64,000 bases of DNA from Enterobacter huaxiensis (GCF_003594935.2 NZ_CP043342.1:3596001-3660000), one strand, 5' to 3'. Counted from the first letter of the stretch, positions 29,143 through 40,088 are shown. The notes: generated by a model not told the origin, from the letters alone. Made by a program: numbers and translations.

Positions 29143-30057
29143 ATGCTCATCGTTGTTCCTGTCCTTATCTTCGTTGCGCTGGTTATTGTGGGCGCCGGTG
29201 TCAAAATTGTCCCTCAGGGTTACCAGTGGACCGTAGAGCGCTTTGGGCGCTATACCTCAACGCTGCAGCCGGGCTTGAGCCTGATTGTGCCGTTCATGGA
29301 CAGAATCGGACGCAAGATCAACATGATGGAGCAGGTGCTGGACATCCCTTCCCAGGAGATCATCTCTAAGGACAACGCCAACGTCACCATTGACGCGGTC
29401 TGTTTTATTCAGGTGATTGATGCGCCAAAAGCGGCATATGAGGTCAGCAACCTGGAGCTGGCTATCGTCAACCTGACGATGACCAACATCCGTACCGTTC
29501 TCGGCTCGATGGAGCTGGACGAGATGCTCTCTCAGCGTGACAGCATCAATACCCGCCTGCTGCACATCGTCGATGAAGCCACCAACCCGTGGGGCATCAA
29601 GGTCACCCGTATTGAGATCCGCGACGTTCGCCCACCCGCCGAGCTTATCTCTTCAATGAACGCCCAGATGAAAGCGGAGCGAACCAAGCGTGCTTATATT
29701 CTGGAAGCTGAAGGGGTACGCCAGGCGGAGATCCTGAAAGCGGAGGGTGAAAAGCAGTCGCAGATCCTGAAAGCCGAGGGCGAACGTCAGTCTGCATTCC
29801 TGCAGGCGGAAGCGCGTGAGCGTTCGGCAGAAGCAGAAGCCCGCGCCACGCAGATGGTGTCGGAGGCGATTGCCGCCGGTGACATCCAGGCCGTGAACTA
29901 CTTCGTTGCGCAAAAGTACACCGATGCGCTGAAAGAGATTGGTTCCGCCAGTAACAGCAAGGTGGTGATGATGCCGCTGGATGCCAGCAGCCTGATGGGC
30001 TCCATTGCGGGAATTGCAGAACTGATCAAAGACAGCGGAAACGAGCGCAGAAAATGA
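29143..30057 (+). CDS. qmcA: QmcA SPFH-domain membrane protein
   Basis: QmcA (YbbK) is an inner-membrane stomatin/prohibitin-like protein that forms large membrane cages and is linked to FtsH quality control in E. coli. The 304-residue protein has one N-terminal membrane segment, an SPFH domain (from [15 protein letters not shown] to about residue 175) and a coiled region with repeats of the form [17 protein letters not shown] precedes the ATG. It overlaps ybbJ by four bases. Confidence 0.96.
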   Translation: MLIVVPVLIFVALVIVGAGVKIVPQGYQWTVERFGRYTSTLQPGLSLIVPFMDRIGRKINMMEQVLDIPSQEIISKDNANVTIDAVCFIQVIDAPKAAYEVSNLELAIVNLTMTNIRTVLGSMELDEMLSQRDSINTRLLHIVDEATNPWGIKVTRIEIRDVRPPAELISSMNAQMKAERTKRAYILEAEGVRQAEILKAEGEKQSQILKAEGERQSAFLQAEARERSAEAEARATQMVSEAIAAGDIQAVNYFVAQKYTDALKEIGSASNSKVVMMPLDASSLMGSIAGIAELIKDSGNERRK

Positions 30058-30506
30058 TTGAGCTTATCGTCGCACATCCCCACGCCTTCTGGCTGAGCCT
30101 GGGTGGCTTATTGCTGGCGGCAGAGATGCTCGGCGGCAACGGCTACCTGCTCTGGAGCGGTGTCGCCGCGGTAATCACCGGGCTTGTCGTCTGGCTGTTA
30201 CCCGTCGGCTGGGAGGGGCAAGGGGCGTTATTTGCCGTGCTTACGCTGGTGGCTGCCTGGCTATGGTGGCGATGGTTAAATAAGCGGGTGAAAGAGCAGA
30301 AACCCGCCGATGCTCATCTTAACCAGCGCGGGCAGCAGATTGTCGGCAGGCGTTTTACGCTGGATACGGCGCTGGTGAACGGACGTGGGCACATGCGCGT
30401 CGGCGATAGCTCCTGGCCCGTCGTAGCCGACAGCGATCTCAGCGCCGGTACCCAGGTTGAGGTCACTGCGGTAGAGGGCATTACCCTGCGGGTCAAAGCC
30501 TGCTAG
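30054..30506 (+). CDS. ybbJ: YbbJ NfeD-like membrane protein
   Basis: A 150-residue inner-membrane protein with NfeD-type organisation: two to three N-terminal membrane segments, then a soluble OB-fold domain of about 60 residues (from [13 protein letters not shown] to the end). NfeD proteins work with SPFH partners, here QmcA, with which it is translationally coupled (ATGA). Its stop overlaps the convergent cueR stop by four bases. Confidence 0.94.
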   Translation: MIELIVAHPHAFWLSLGGLLLAAEMLGGNGYLLWSGVAAVITGLVVWLLPVGWEGQGALFAVLTLVAAWLWWRWLNKRVKEQKPADAHLNQRGQQIVGRRFTLDTALVNGRGHMRVGDSSWPVVADSDLSAGTQVEVTAVEGITLRVKAC

Positions 30507-30913
30507 GCATGCGCCTTGCGATGACAGCAGCCGGAAAGATTATCGATAATCGGACACTCGGCGCTGTCGTCGCCAGGGCATGATTCCGCCAGCCCGAGGA
30601 GCTGCTCGCGCATCGCCTGCAGTTCAACAATATGGCGTTCGATCTCCGCCACTTTTTCCAGCGTGCGCTTTTTCACGTCGGCACTGTGGCGCTTCGGATC
30701 GTTGAACAGGTTAACCAGCTCGCCGCACTCTTCAAGATTAAAGCCCACCTGCCTTGCCTGGCGCAGAAGCGTCAGTTCATCAAGATGCAGCTGCGTATAG
30801 CTGCGGTAGCCGTTTTCACTGCGCAGCGGCGGCGTGACCAGCCCCTTCTCTTCATAAAAGCGGATCGCTTTGCTGGTTAGCCCGGTTTTTTTCGCAACGT
30901 CGCTGATATTCAC
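30503..30913 (-). CDS. cueR: CueR copper-responsive activator
   Basis: A 136-residue MerR-family regulator that senses cytosolic Cu(I), Ag(I) or Au(I) and activates copA and cueO. The winged helix ([20 protein letters not shown]) and long dimerisation helix are intact. The metal ligands C112 and C120 are both present ([10 protein letters not shown]), as is the CC pair near the C-terminus. It is divergent from its target copA. Confidence 0.97.
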   Translation of the reverse strand: MNISDVAKKTGLTSKAIRFYEEKGLVTPPLRSENGYRSYTQLHLDELTLLRQARQVGFNLEECGELVNLFNDPKRHSADVKKRTLEKVAEIERHIVELQAMREQLLGLAESCPGDDSAECPIIDNLSGCCHRKAHA

Positions 30914-30922
30914 ATTTCCCCC

Positions 30923-30953
30923 TTGACCTTCTCCTTGATGGAAGGTTTAACCT
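30923..30953 (+). promoter_or_regulatory. CueR-controlled copA promoter
   Basis: A -35 TTGACC (30923-30928) and -10 TAACCT (30948-30953) are separated by 19 bases, the long spacer typical of MerR-family promoters. Between them lies the dyad ACCTTC (30926-30931) and GAAGGT (30941-30946). It closely matches the known E. coli copA promoter. Confidence 0.93.
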
Positions 30954-31021
30954 TCATAACTGTTAGCGAAAAGCATCGTGAAGGTCAATAACTGACCAGA
31001 TAATTATACGGGAGTTTTGTT

Positions 31022-31233
31022 ATGTCTCAAACAATCAACCTGACGCTGGACGGCCTCTCCTGCGGCCACTGTGTCAAACGCGTGAAAGAAAGCCTGGAGC
31101 AGCGTCCTGACGTTGAGAGCGCTGATGTCACTATCGATCGTGCCGCCGTCACCGGCAGCGCCAGTGCGGATGCGCTGATCGATACCATCAAACAGGCCGG
31201 TTACGGGGCGGAGCTGAGCCACCCAAAGGCTAA
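31022..31233 (+). CDS. copA(Z): CopA(Z) copper chaperone by -1 frameshift
   Basis: The heptamer C-CCA-AAG (31222-31228) lies in frame after the first metal-binding domain, at codons 67-69. A -1 slip would read CCC AAA GGC TAA, giving a 70-residue protein ending Pro-Lys-Gly. In E. coli this programmed frameshift is known to make the cytosolic chaperone CopA(Z). The position, heptamer and final length are the same here. Whether slippage happens in this organism is inferred. Confidence 0.8.
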
Positions 31234-33520
31234 ACCGCTGGCAGAGTCATCATCTCCGTCGGAAGCGCTGACAGCGGACACTCCTGAGCTTCCGGCAGCT
31301 GATGATATTGATGACAGCCAACAGCTGCTGATCAACGGCATGAGCTGCGCCAGCTGCGTCTCCCGGGTACAGAATGCGTTGCAGGCCGTACCGGGCGTCG
31401 CACAGGCACGGGTCAACCTTGCGGAGCGTACTGCGCTGGTGATGGGCAGTGCCTCCGCTGCAGAATTAGTGCAGGCCGTTGAGAAAGCGGGCTACGGTGC
31501 GGAGGCCATTGAAGATGATGCCAAACGCCGCGAGCGCCAGCAGGAAACGGCGGTTGCCACCATGAAGCGCTTCCGCTGGCAGGCGATTGTCGCGCTGCTG
31601 GTCGGTATTCCGGTAATGGTGTGGGGCATGATGGGTGACAACATGATGGTCACCGACGACAACCGCACGCTGTGGCTGGTGATTGGTCTGATAACGCTTG
31701 GCGTAATGGTATTTGCAGGCGGTCATTTCTACTCAAGCGCCTGGAAGAGCCTGAAAAATCGCACGGCAACGATGGATACCCTGGTCGCTCTGGGTACTGG
31801 TGCGGCATGGCTCTACTCAATGAGCGTGAACGTCTGGCCCCAGTGGTTCCCTATGGAGGCGCGGCATCTTTATTATGAAGCGAGCGCGATGATTATTGGC
31901 CTGATCAACTTAGGCCACATGCTCGAAGCCCGCGCGCGTCAGCGCTCCTCAAAAGCGCTGGAAAGACTACTCGATTTAACCCCGCCGACGGCACGCGTAG
32001 TAACGGACGACGGTGAAAAAAATGTTCCGCTGGCGGACGTCCAGCCGGGAATGACGCTGCGCCTGACGACCGGTGACCGCGTTCCGGTCGATGGCGAAAT
32101 TACCCAGGGCGAAGCCTGGCTTGATGAAGCCATGCTGACCGGTGAACCCATCCCCCAGCAGAAAGCGCAGGGCGATGCGGTGCATGCCGGGACGGTGGTT
32201 CAGGACGGTAGCGTGCTGTTCCGCGCCAGCGCCGTCGGCAGCCATACCACGCTCTCGCGCATTATTCGCATGGTACGCCAGGCGCAAAGCAGCAAGCCGG
32301 AGATTGGCCAGCTGGCTGATAAGATCTCCGCCATTTTTGTGCCCGTTGTTGTCGGTATTGCCCTGCTCAGCGCGGCCATCTGGTACGTTTTCGGCCCGGC
32401 ACCGCAGATTGTCTACACCCTGGTGATCGCCACCACGGTGCTGATCATCGCCTGCCCGTGCGCGCTTGGCCTCGCCACGCCGATGTCGATCATCTCCGGC
32501 GTCGGACGTGCCGCCGAGTTTGGCGTGCTGGTGCGTGATGCCGATGCCCTTCAGCGGGCGAGCACGCTCGATACGCTGGTGTTTGATAAAACCGGGACGC
32601 TGACGGAAGGTAAACCGCAGGTTGTCGCGGTGCATACCGTCGACATCTCCGAGGCTGACGCGCTGCGCCTCGCCGCCGCGCTGGAGCAAGGTTCCAGCCA
32701 TCCGCTGGCCCGCGCCATCCTCGATAAAGCGGGCGATGCCCCCCTGCCGCTGCCGGGCAACTTCCGCACCCTGCGCGGCCTTGGCGTAAGCGGTGAAGCC
32801 GAAGGCCACACGCTGCTGCTGGGTAATCAGGCGCTGCTGAAGGATAACGGTATTGATACCTCGGCGCTTGAGAGCGAGCTGAACGCTCAGGCTTCGCAGG
32901 GCGCAACGCCGGTTCTGCTCGCCGTAGACGGCAAAGCGGCCGCGCTGCTGGCCGTTCGCGACCCGCTGCGACAGGACAGCGTCGATGCGTTAAAACGCCT
33001 ACACCGCGCGGGCTACCGGCTGGTGATGCTGACGGGCGATAACCCGACTACCGCCAACGCCATTGCCAAAGAGGCGGGTATCGATGACGTTATTGCGGGC
33101 GTGCTGCCGGACGGCAAAGCGGAGGCAATTAAAAACCTGCAAAATCAGGGCCGTCAGGTGGCAATGGTCGGTGACGGTATCAACGATGCCCCCGCGCTGG
33201 CGCAGGCGGAAGTGGGGATTGCGATGGGCGGCGGGAGCGATGTCGCCATTGAAACGGCGGCCATTACCCTGATGCGCCACAGCCTGATGGGCGTTGCGGA
33301 CGCGCTGGCAATTTCAAAGGCCACGTTGCGCAACATGAAGCAGAACCTGTTGGGCGCATTTATCTACAACGCGTTTGGCATCCCGATTGCCGCGGGGATC
33401 CTATGGCCGCTGACCGGCACGCTGCTGAACCCGGTGGTGGCAGGGGCCGCGATGGCGCTCTCCTCCATCACCGTGGTGAGCAACGCCAACCGTCTGCTGC
33501 GGTTTAAACCGAAGGATTGA
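31022..33520 (+). CDS. copA: CopA copper-exporting P-type ATPase
   Basis: An inner-membrane P1B-type ATPase that pumps Cu(I) from cytosol to periplasm. The 832-residue protein has two heavy-metal-associated domains (C14/C17 in LSCGHC, and MSCASC near residue 110), membrane segments with the transport motif CPC at 478-480, the phosphorylated D522 in DKTGT, and the [11 protein letters not shown] hinge. Expression should be switched on by CueR. The gene also contains a frameshift site that yields a short product; see the next entry. Confidence 0.98.
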   Translation: MSQTINLTLDGLSCGHCVKRVKESLEQRPDVESADVTIDRAAVTGSASADALIDTIKQAGYGAELSHPKAKPLAESSSPSEALTADTPELPAADDIDDSQQLLINGMSCASCVSRVQNALQAVPGVAQARVNLAERTALVMGSASAAELVQAVEKAGYGAEAIEDDAKRRERQQETAVATMKRFRWQAIVALLVGIPVMVWGMMGDNMMVTDDNRTLWLVIGLITLGVMVFAGGHFYSSAWKSLKNRTATMDTLVALGTGAAWLYSMSVNVWPQWFPMEARHLYYEASAMIIGLINLGHMLEARARQRSSKALERLLDLTPPTARVVTDDGEKNVPLADVQPGMTLRLTTGDRVPVDGEITQGEAWLDEAMLTGEPIPQQKAQGDAVHAGTVVQDGSVLFRASAVGSHTTLSRIIRMVRQAQSSKPEIGQLADKISAIFVPVVVGIALLSAAIWYVFGPAPQIVYTLVIATTVLIIACPCALGLATPMSIISGVGRAAEFGVLVRDADALQRASTLDTLVFDKTGTLTEGKPQVVAVHTVDISEADALRLAAALEQGSSHPLARAILDKAGDAPLPLPGNFRTLRGLGVSGEAEGHTLLLGNQALLKDNGIDTSALESELNAQASQGATPVLLAVDGKAAALLAVRDPLRQDSVDALKRLHRAGYRLVMLTGDNPTTANAIAKEAGIDDVIAGVLPDGKAEAIKNLQNQGRQVAMVGDGINDAPALAQAEVGIAMGGGSDVAIETAAITLMRHSLMGVADALAISKATLRNMKQNLLGAFIYNAFGIPIAAGILWPLTGTLLNPVVAGAAMALSSITVVSNANRLLRFKPKD

Positions 33521-33570
33521 ACCTTCTTCTCCTACGCGCTAGCATGAACCTTTCCGGTCATGGAGCGCGT

Positions 33571-34365
33571 ATGAGCCTGTTTAATCGTATAAAAGCGTCG
33601 TTTCGCGCTCTCTTCCCCCGCCGCTATGCCTGGCCCGGCCTGGACATCTCCCTTGCCGGCGGCCAGCACCTGCACCTGGTGGGCAGCATCCACATGGGCA
33701 CGCAGGATATGTCACCGCTGCCGCCCGGCCTGTTAAAACTGCTGAAGCATGCTGATGCCCTGGTCGTTGAAGCCGATATCTCGGGCCATGAGTCGCCGTT
33801 TGCGGGGCTTGAAAGCGCTCTGCCCCTGCATGAACGCCTGAACGATGCACAGCTCGCCGAACTGACGCGCCTCGCCGATGAGGTGGGCGTGTCGCTCTCT
33901 ATGCTGGACACCCTTCCGCTGTGGCAAATTGCGATGGTGTTACAGGCTACGCAGGCGCAGCGTCTCGGATTGCGGGGAGACTACGGCATAGACTATCAGC
34001 TGTTGAATATAGCAAGGGCGCGCAACATGCCCATCATCGAGCTGGAAGGCACCGACAGCCAGATTGCCCTGCTACGCCAGCTGCCCGATGACGGCCTGAT
34101 GCTGCTGGACGATACTCTGACCCACTGGCACACCAACGCCCGCCTCCTGCAAACCATGATTGGCTGGTGGCTGGACGCACCGCCGACGGGCGCAAAGCTG
34201 GCGCTACCGTCGACGTTCAGCGAATCGTTGTATGACGTGCTGATGAACGAGCGCAACGTGGCGTGGCGGCAAATGCTGCACGATCTCCCTCCCGGACAGT
34301 ATGTTGTCGCGGTTGGGGCGCTGCATTTATACGGAGAAGGGAATTTACCGTCGCTGCTGAAATAA
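33571..34365 (+). CDS. ybaP: YbaP TraB/GumN-family protein
   Basis: A 264-residue protein of the TraB/GumN family, whose members are thought to be metal-dependent proteases or hydrolases of the Tiki superfamily. Conserved features are the GSIHMG motif near the N-terminus, ALVVEAD, and VAVGALHLYGEG at the C-terminus. The ATG at 33571 (MSLFNRI) follows GGAGCG and gives the E. coli length; earlier ATGs in frame are less likely. The stop codon lies within the terminal region of the antisense ChiX RNA. Confidence 0.92.
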   Translation: MSLFNRIKASFRALFPRRYAWPGLDISLAGGQHLHLVGSIHMGTQDMSPLPPGLLKLLKHADALVVEADISGHESPFAGLESALPLHERLNDAQLAELTRLADEVGVSLSMLDTLPLWQIAMVLQATQAQRLGLRGDYGIDYQLLNIARARNMPIIELEGTDSQIALLRQLPDDGLMLLDDTLTHWHTNARLLQTMIGWWLDAPPTGAKLALPSTFSESLYDVLMNERNVAWRQMLHDLPPGQYVVAVGALHLYGEGNLPSLLK

Positions 34366-34443
34366 AAAAAATGGCCAATATCTCTATTGGCCCGTCAAAG
34401 AGGAATTTCATCGTTTTTATTATGCCGAAGGAGACCTTCGGTT
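34364..34443 (-). ncRNA. chiX: ChiX small RNA
   Basis: ChiX (MicM, SroB) is an Hfq-binding small RNA that represses the chitoporin mRNA chiP and acts on chb operon RNA. Reading the minus strand, the segment GAAATTCCTCTTTGACGGGC is the same as the conserved E. coli target-binding region, followed by the terminator stem GGCCAATA-GAGA-TATTGGCC (34373-34392) and a run of T residues. The locus, between ybaP and ybaK, is also the same. The 5' stem differs from E. coli: here it is CCGAAGG-TCT-CCTTCGG. A promoter fits, with -35 TTGGCA and -10 GACAAT (34450-34455) 18 bases apart and a start at about 34443. The exact ends are estimates. Confidence 0.88.
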
Positions 34444-34466
34444 GAGCCGATTGTCGCTCAAAGTAA

Positions 34467-35045
<579 letters not shown>

Positions 35046-35050
35046 GAAAT

Positions 35051-35123
35051 TGCCCGGTGGCGCTGCGCTTACCGGGCCTACGATTCGAATGTAGGCCGGG
35101 TAAGGCGAAGCCGCCACCCGGCA
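35051..35123. repeat. Paired REP elements (BIME)
   Basis: Two REP-type palindromes in opposite orientation: TGCCCGGTGGCGCTGCGCTT to GGGCCTAC (35051-35081), and GTAGGCCGGGTAAGGCGAAG to CCGGCA (35091-35123). They lie between the convergent genes ybaK and ushA and end in a run of A, so they may terminate ushA. Confidence 0.9.
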
Positions 35124-35136
35124 AAAAAAAACCGCA

Positions 35137-36789
35137 CTACTCCCAGCTCACCTCACCCTTCGGCTCGTACGCATTCACATCAATCGGTGAATTCTGCTGG
35201 ATATACTGCTTCAGCACTTCCGCATCGATAAAGCCGGTATTTACGTAGCCCGGTTTGGTATCAATATGCGGATAGCCGTCGCCGCCCGTAGCGTTAAAGC
35301 TTAGCGTCGCAAGACGGTACGTTTTGGCAGGATCGACCGGTTCACCTTTGATTTTAAGATCGTTAAGCTTGCCGTCCTTCGCGACAAAGCTGACGTTGGC
35401 AAACTGCGGATAGGCGCCCGAGTCCGGCTTCATCTGCGCTACGGCAGTCAGGTATTCGATCGCCTCTTTGCCGCTCATGTCCGCATAGACCACCACGTTG
35501 CCGAACGGCTGCACCTTAAGCACGTCTTTGTAGGTGATATTTCCGCCTTCGATGGAATCACGAATACCGCCGCCGCTCATCACGCCAAAATCCGCACCGG
35601 TGCGCGCCATTTGCGCCGCCAGCAGCAGGTGCCCCATGTTGGTCTGCACGAAGCGGACTTTGCTGCGATCCCCTTCCAGGCGACCGTTCAGCGTGCCAAT
35701 CTTCACGTCCAGCTGGGCTTTACCTTTGCTCTGGAACGGGGACAGAAGGGAGAGCATCTGCTGGTTCTCAGCAATCTCAGGCGTATAAAGAACGCGCTCG
35801 CTTTTCCCGTCCGGGTAGGTCACTTTCTTCTTCAGGTTGACCGGAATAAGCTGATAGTGCACCAGCTTCATCTCGCCGTTACGGAACTCAAAGTCCGCGC
35901 GGCCAACGTATTTTCCCCACTCGTGGGCCTGCACAATCCAGATATCGTTCTGACGGTCCGGCGCGCACGGCGTGCCCGGCACGTAATCCACCTGCTTTTT
36001 GTTTTCTGACGCCATGCACACCGGATCCTGTGAGTGACCGCCCACAATCATTGCCAGTGAGCCTGCCGGCAGGCTGCGCGCCATCTCCACGTCGCCCGGC
36101 GCGTTGGAGCCGTGCGCGCCGTTATCGTAGTGGCCCATGTGGGTAGTGGCGATGATGACGTCCGGCTTTTCGTTTTGCTGCAGCTCCTGAATCACCAGCT
36201 TCGCTTCGTCCGCCGGTTTGCGGAACTCGATATCGGTAAAGAATTCAGGATTACCGATTTTTGCCGTGTCGTCGGTGGTTAAGCCAATGACCGCAATTTT
36301 TAAGTCCTGACGCTTGAACAGCGCCCATGGCTTGAACAGACGCTCGCCGGTGCTTTTCTGGTAAATATTGGCGGAGAGGAACGGGAATTTAGACCACTTC
36401 TCCTGCTGGCGCAGCACGCTCAGCGGGTTGTCGAACTCGTGGTTACCGACGGCCATGGCATCATAGCCAATCAGGTTCATACCGCGAAAGTCAGGTTCGG
36501 CATCCTGTAAATCGGATTCCGGCACCCCGGTGTTAATATCGCCTCCTGAGAGCAGCAGCACGCTGCCGCCCTCTGCGGCAACCTCTTTGCGAATGCCGTC
36601 CACCAGCGTTTTTTGCGCCGACAGGCCGTATTCACCGTATTCGCTGCGCCAGAAATGACCGTGGTGATCGTTAGTATGCAGAATGGTGATTTTATAGGTT
36701 TTGTCTTTTTCATATGCCTGTGCGGGCAGGCTTGCCAGCCCCCAGGCCGCTATCAACGCCAGCGCGACGCCACGCTTCATTAACTTCAT
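35137..36789 (-). CDS. ushA: UshA UDP-sugar hydrolase / 5'-nucleotidase
   Basis: A periplasmic dimetal enzyme that hydrolyses UDP-sugars and nucleotides to salvage nucleosides. The 550-residue precursor has a signal peptide (cleavage near PAQAYEK). Metal-binding motifs are LHTNDHHGHFW, SGGDINTG, GNHEFDNP and VGGHSQ; the C-terminal substrate-binding domain follows, with an FNATGGDGYP loop. Of two adjacent ATGs, the second (36789) has the better spacing from GGGAG. Confidence 0.97.
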   Translation of the reverse strand: MKLMKRGVALALIAAWGLASLPAQAYEKDKTYKITILHTNDHHGHFWRSEYGEYGLSAQKTLVDGIRKEVAAEGGSVLLLSGGDINTGVPESDLQDAEPDFRGMNLIGYDAMAVGNHEFDNPLSVLRQQEKWSKFPFLSANIYQKSTGERLFKPWALFKRQDLKIAVIGLTTDDTAKIGNPEFFTDIEFRKPADEAKLVIQELQQNEKPDVIIATTHMGHYDNGAHGSNAPGDVEMARSLPAGSLAMIVGGHSQDPVCMASENKKQVDYVPGTPCAPDRQNDIWIVQAHEWGKYVGRADFEFRNGEMKLVHYQLIPVNLKKKVTYPDGKSERVLYTPEIAENQQMLSLLSPFQSKGKAQLDVKIGTLNGRLEGDRSKVRFVQTNMGHLLLAAQMARTGADFGVMSGGGIRDSIEGGNITYKDVLKVQPFGNVVVYADMSGKEAIEYLTAVAQMKPDSGAYPQFANVSFVAKDGKLNDLKIKGEPVDPAKTYRLATLSFNATGGDGYPHIDTKPGYVNTGFIDAEVLKQYIQQNSPIDVNAYEPKGEVSWE

Positions 36790-36958
36790 CATCTCTCTCC
36801 CTGACCAATAGACAAACGCAAAAATTACAGTGACTCACAAGAATAGACAAATATGTTTTCAGAATTGCGACTTTCTTCAAATGTCACAGACGGGTATGTT
36901 AGTTGGATAATAATTACACCCTGCATTTCTAATAACAAACGACGTGGTATTTATATTT

Positions 36959-38179
36959 ATGGCAATCAGTGAATCAACCCAGCCCGTTCCGGGCGCGCCG
37001 GCGTCTCCGCCGCAATCGCGAACTTCCTTTAAAGTTTTAGGTGCAATCAGCCTTTCTCACCTGCTCAACGACATGATCCAGTCGCTGATCCTGGCAATCT
37101 ACCCGCTGCTGCAGTCCGAGTTCTCGCTAACCTTCGTGCAGATCGGGATGATCACCCTCACCTTCCAGCTGGCCTCCTCGCTGCTGCAGCCGGTCGTGGG
37201 CTACTGGACGGATAAATACCCGATGCCGTGGTCTCTGCCGATTGGCATGTGCTTTACCCTGAGCGGGCTGGTGCTGCTGGCGATGGCCGGCAGCTTTGAA
37301 GCGGTGCTGGTCGCTGCCGCGCTGGTGGGTACCGGTTCATCGGTCTTCCACCCGGAATCGTCCCGCGTGGCGCGTATGGCCTCCGGCGGCCGTCACGGGC
37401 TGGCGCAGTCTCTGTTCCAGGTTGGCGGTAACTTTGGTAGCTCCCTCGGCCCGCTGCTGGCGGCGGTGATTATCGCCCCTTACGGTAAAGGTAACGTCGC
37501 GTGGTTTGTGCTGGCCGCGCTGCTGGCGATTGTGGTACTGGCGCAAATCAGCCGCTGGTATGCCGCGCAGCATCGCGTGAACAAGGGAAAACCTGTAGCG
37601 AAGGTTATCAATCCCCTCCCACGTAATAAGGTTATTCTGGCCGTCAGCGTGCTGCTGGTGCTGATTTTCTCGAAATACTTCTATATGGCGAGCATCAGCA
37701 GCTATTACACCTTTTATCTGATGCAAAAATTCGGATTATCGGTACAAAACGCGCAGTTTCACCTGTTTGCCTTCCTGTTTGCAGTAGCAGCAGGCACGGT
37801 AATCGGCGGGCCTGTGGGCGATAAAATTGGGCGGAAATATGTGATTTGGGGTTCGATCCTCGGCGTGGCACCTTTTACCCTCCTTTTACCGTATGCGAGC
37901 CTTGAATGGACGGGGATTTTGACCGTTATCATTGGTTTTATCCTCGCCTCCGCCTTTTCGGCTATCCTGGTCTACGCGCAAGAGCTATTACCTGGGCGTA
38001 TCGGTATGGTTTCCGGGCTCTTTTTCGGTTTTGCCTTCGGGATGGGTGGCCTGGGAGCCGCGGTGTTAGGGATGGTCGCGGACCATACCAGCATCTTCCT
38101 GGTCTATAAAATCTGTGCTTTCCTGCCACTTCTGGGGATGTTGACCATATTCCTGCCTGACAACCGTCATAAAGCGTAA
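36959..38179 (+). CDS. fsr: Fsr fosmidomycin resistance efflux protein
   Basis: A 406-residue member of the major facilitator superfamily, with twelve predicted membrane segments. In E. coli, overexpression gives resistance to fosmidomycin; the natural substrate is not clear. Conserved blocks include LSHLLNDMIQSLILAIYP, GYWTDKYP and GSSVFHPESSRVARMASGGR (each within the first 150 residues). The ATG at 36959 gives the same length as E. coli; a GTG five codons earlier is possible. It is divergent from ushA. Confidence 0.95.
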   Translation: MAISESTQPVPGAPASPPQSRTSFKVLGAISLSHLLNDMIQSLILAIYPLLQSEFSLTFVQIGMITLTFQLASSLLQPVVGYWTDKYPMPWSLPIGMCFTLSGLVLLAMAGSFEAVLVAAALVGTGSSVFHPESSRVARMASGGRHGLAQSLFQVGGNFGSSLGPLLAAVIIAPYGKGNVAWFVLAALLAIVVLAQISRWYAAQHRVNKGKPVAKVINPLPRNKVILAVSVLLVLIFSKYFYMASISSYYTFYLMQKFGLSVQNAQFHLFAFLFAVAAGTVIGGPVGDKIGRKYVIWGSILGVAPFTLLLPYASLEWTGILTVIIGFILASAFSAILVYAQELLPGRIGMVSGLFFGFAFGMGGLGAAVLGMVADHTSIFLVYKICAFLPLLGMLTIFLPDNRHKA

Positions 38180-38185
38180 TATAAG

Positions 38186-38212
38186 GGACGCCAAAGTTTA
38201 ACTTTGGCGTCC
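38186..38212 (+). terminator. Hairpin after fsr
   Basis: GGACGCCAAAG (38186-38196) pairs perfectly with CTTTGGCGTCC (38202-38212) across a five-base loop. No T-run follows on the + strand. Confidence 0.7.
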
Positions 38213-38411
38213 TGTCGCCCTGATGCCATAAGGGTTTCTTCTTCTTCGCCCCGCCAAATTTGTCATAACCTGCTTTTTTTCACGCATATTGCTGTTTTAT
38301 TCAAAGTTCAACAATTATTCATAAACATAAGCGTGAAAATTGTCATAAACTATTATTCGGCCTTTTGGTATTTATACCAAAAATGGAACACTCACCGCGA
38401 AAGGAGACGGA

Positions 38412-40088
38412 ATGCACCACGCCACACCGCTTATCACCACCATTGTTGGTGGACTTGTGCTTGCTTTTATCCTCGGCATGATTGCCAATAAACTGCGTAT
38501 TTCTCCTCTTGTAGGCTATTTGTTAGCGGGTGTTCTGGCGGGTCCCTTCACGCCGGGTTTCGTGGCGGATACCAAACTGGCTCCCGAGCTGGCGGAATTA
38601 GGCGTGATTCTGCTGATGTTCGGCGTGGGCCTGCATTTCTCACTGAAGGACCTGATGGCGGTAAAGTCTATCGCCATACCGGGAGCGATCGCCCAGATTG
38701 GGGTGGCCACGCTGCTGGGGATGGCGCTTTCAGCGATGCTGGGCTGGTCATTAATGACCGGCATCGTGTTTGGGCTGTGTCTTTCAACCGCCAGTACCGT
38801 GGTGCTGCTGCGCGCGCTTGAAGAGAGACAGCTGATAGACAGCCAGCGCGGACAAATCGCGATTGGCTGGCTGATTGTTGAAGATCTGGTGATGGTGTTG
38901 ACGCTGGTACTGCTGCCTGCCGTTGCCGGGATGATGGAAAAAGACAACGTCGGCTTTGCCTCGCTGGCGCTGGATATGAGTATCACCATCGGTAAAGTCG
39001 TGGCGTTTATCGCCATCATGATGCTGGTGGGTCGCCGTCTGGTGCCGTGGATCCTGTCCCGCAGCGCGGCGACGGGTTCACGCGAGCTGTTTACCCTTTC
39101 TGTTCTTGCCCTTGCGCTGGGGATCGCCTTTGGCGCCGTTGAGCTGTTTGACGTCTCCTTTGCCCTGGGCGCGTTCTTCGCCGGGATGGTGCTGAACGAA
39201 TCCGAGCTGAGCCACCGCGCGGCGCACGACACTCTGCCGCTGCGAGACGCCTTCGCCGTGCTGTTCTTTGTCTCCGTCGGAATGCTGTTTGATCCGCTGG
39301 TTCTGATCCAGCAGCCGCTGGCGGTGCTGGGCACGCTGGCGATCATTATCTTTGGTAAGTCCGTTGCCGCCTTCTTCCTGGTGCGGATGTTTGGCCACTC
39401 GCCGCGTACGGCACTCACTATTGCCGCCAGCCTGGCGCAGATCGGTGAATTCGCCTTCATCCTGGCGGGCCTGGGCATGGCGCTGAACCTGCTGCCGCAG
39501 GCGGGTCAGAATCTGGTGCTGGCGGGGGCGATCCTCTCCATCATGCTGAACCCGGTGCTGTTTGCCCTGCTGGAAAAATACCTCGAGAAAACCGAAACCC
39601 TCGAAGAGCAGACGCTGGAAGAAGCAACGGAAGAAGAGAAGCAGATCCCGGTGGACATCTGCAACCATGCGCTGCTGGTCGGCTTTGGCCGCGTGGGTAG
39701 CCTGCTGGGTGAAAAACTGATGGCGCAGGGTATCCCGCTGGTGGTAATTGAAACGTCGCGCACCCGCGTTGACGAGCTGCGCGACCGTGGCATTCGCGCG
39801 GTGCTGGGCAATGCGGCAAACGAAGAGATCATGAATCTGGCGCATCTGGACTGCGCCCGCTGGCTGCTGCTGACCATCCCGAACGGCTACGAAGCCGGCG
39901 AAATTGTGGCCTCTGCCCGCGAGAAGTGCCCGCATATCGAGATTATCGCGCGAGCGCACTATGACGATGAGGTGGAGTACATCACCGAGCGCGGTGCGAA
40001 TCAGGTGGTCATGGGTGAACGTGAGATTGCGAATACGATGCTGACGCTGCTGGAAAAACCGCCGGTTGAAGAGGCAGTGACGGGGTAA
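38412..40088 (+). CDS. ybaL: YbaL (RosB) Kef-type monovalent cation/proton antiporter
   Basis: A 558-residue CPA2-family transporter. Residues 1 to about 390 carry a dozen membrane segments including GYLLAGVLAGPFTPG and the SFALGAFFAGM block. A cytosolic RCK/TrkA-N domain starts near residue 415 with the dinucleotide motif VGFGRVGSLLG. This architecture is that of KefB/KefC; the locus identifies YbaL. Substrate is presumed to be potassium or another monovalent cation. It converges on gsk across a bidirectional terminator. Confidence 0.94.
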   Translation: MHHATPLITTIVGGLVLAFILGMIANKLRISPLVGYLLAGVLAGPFTPGFVADTKLAPELAELGVILLMFGVGLHFSLKDLMAVKSIAIPGAIAQIGVATLLGMALSAMLGWSLMTGIVFGLCLSTASTVVLLRALEERQLIDSQRGQIAIGWLIVEDLVMVLTLVLLPAVAGMMEKDNVGFASLALDMSITIGKVVAFIAIMMLVGRRLVPWILSRSAATGSRELFTLSVLALALGIAFGAVELFDVSFALGAFFAGMVLNESELSHRAAHDTLPLRDAFAVLFFVSVGMLFDPLVLIQQPLAVLGTLAIIIFGKSVAAFFLVRMFGHSPRTALTIAASLAQIGEFAFILAGLGMALNLLPQAGQNLVLAGAILSIMLNPVLFALLEKYLEKTETLEEQTLEEATEEEKQIPVDICNHALLVGFGRVGSLLGEKLMAQGIPLVVIETSRTRVDELRDRGIRAVLGNAANEEIMNLAHLDCARWLLLTIPNGYEAGEIVASAREKCPHIEIIARAHYDDEVEYITERGANQVVMGEREIANTMLTLLEKPPVEEAVTG

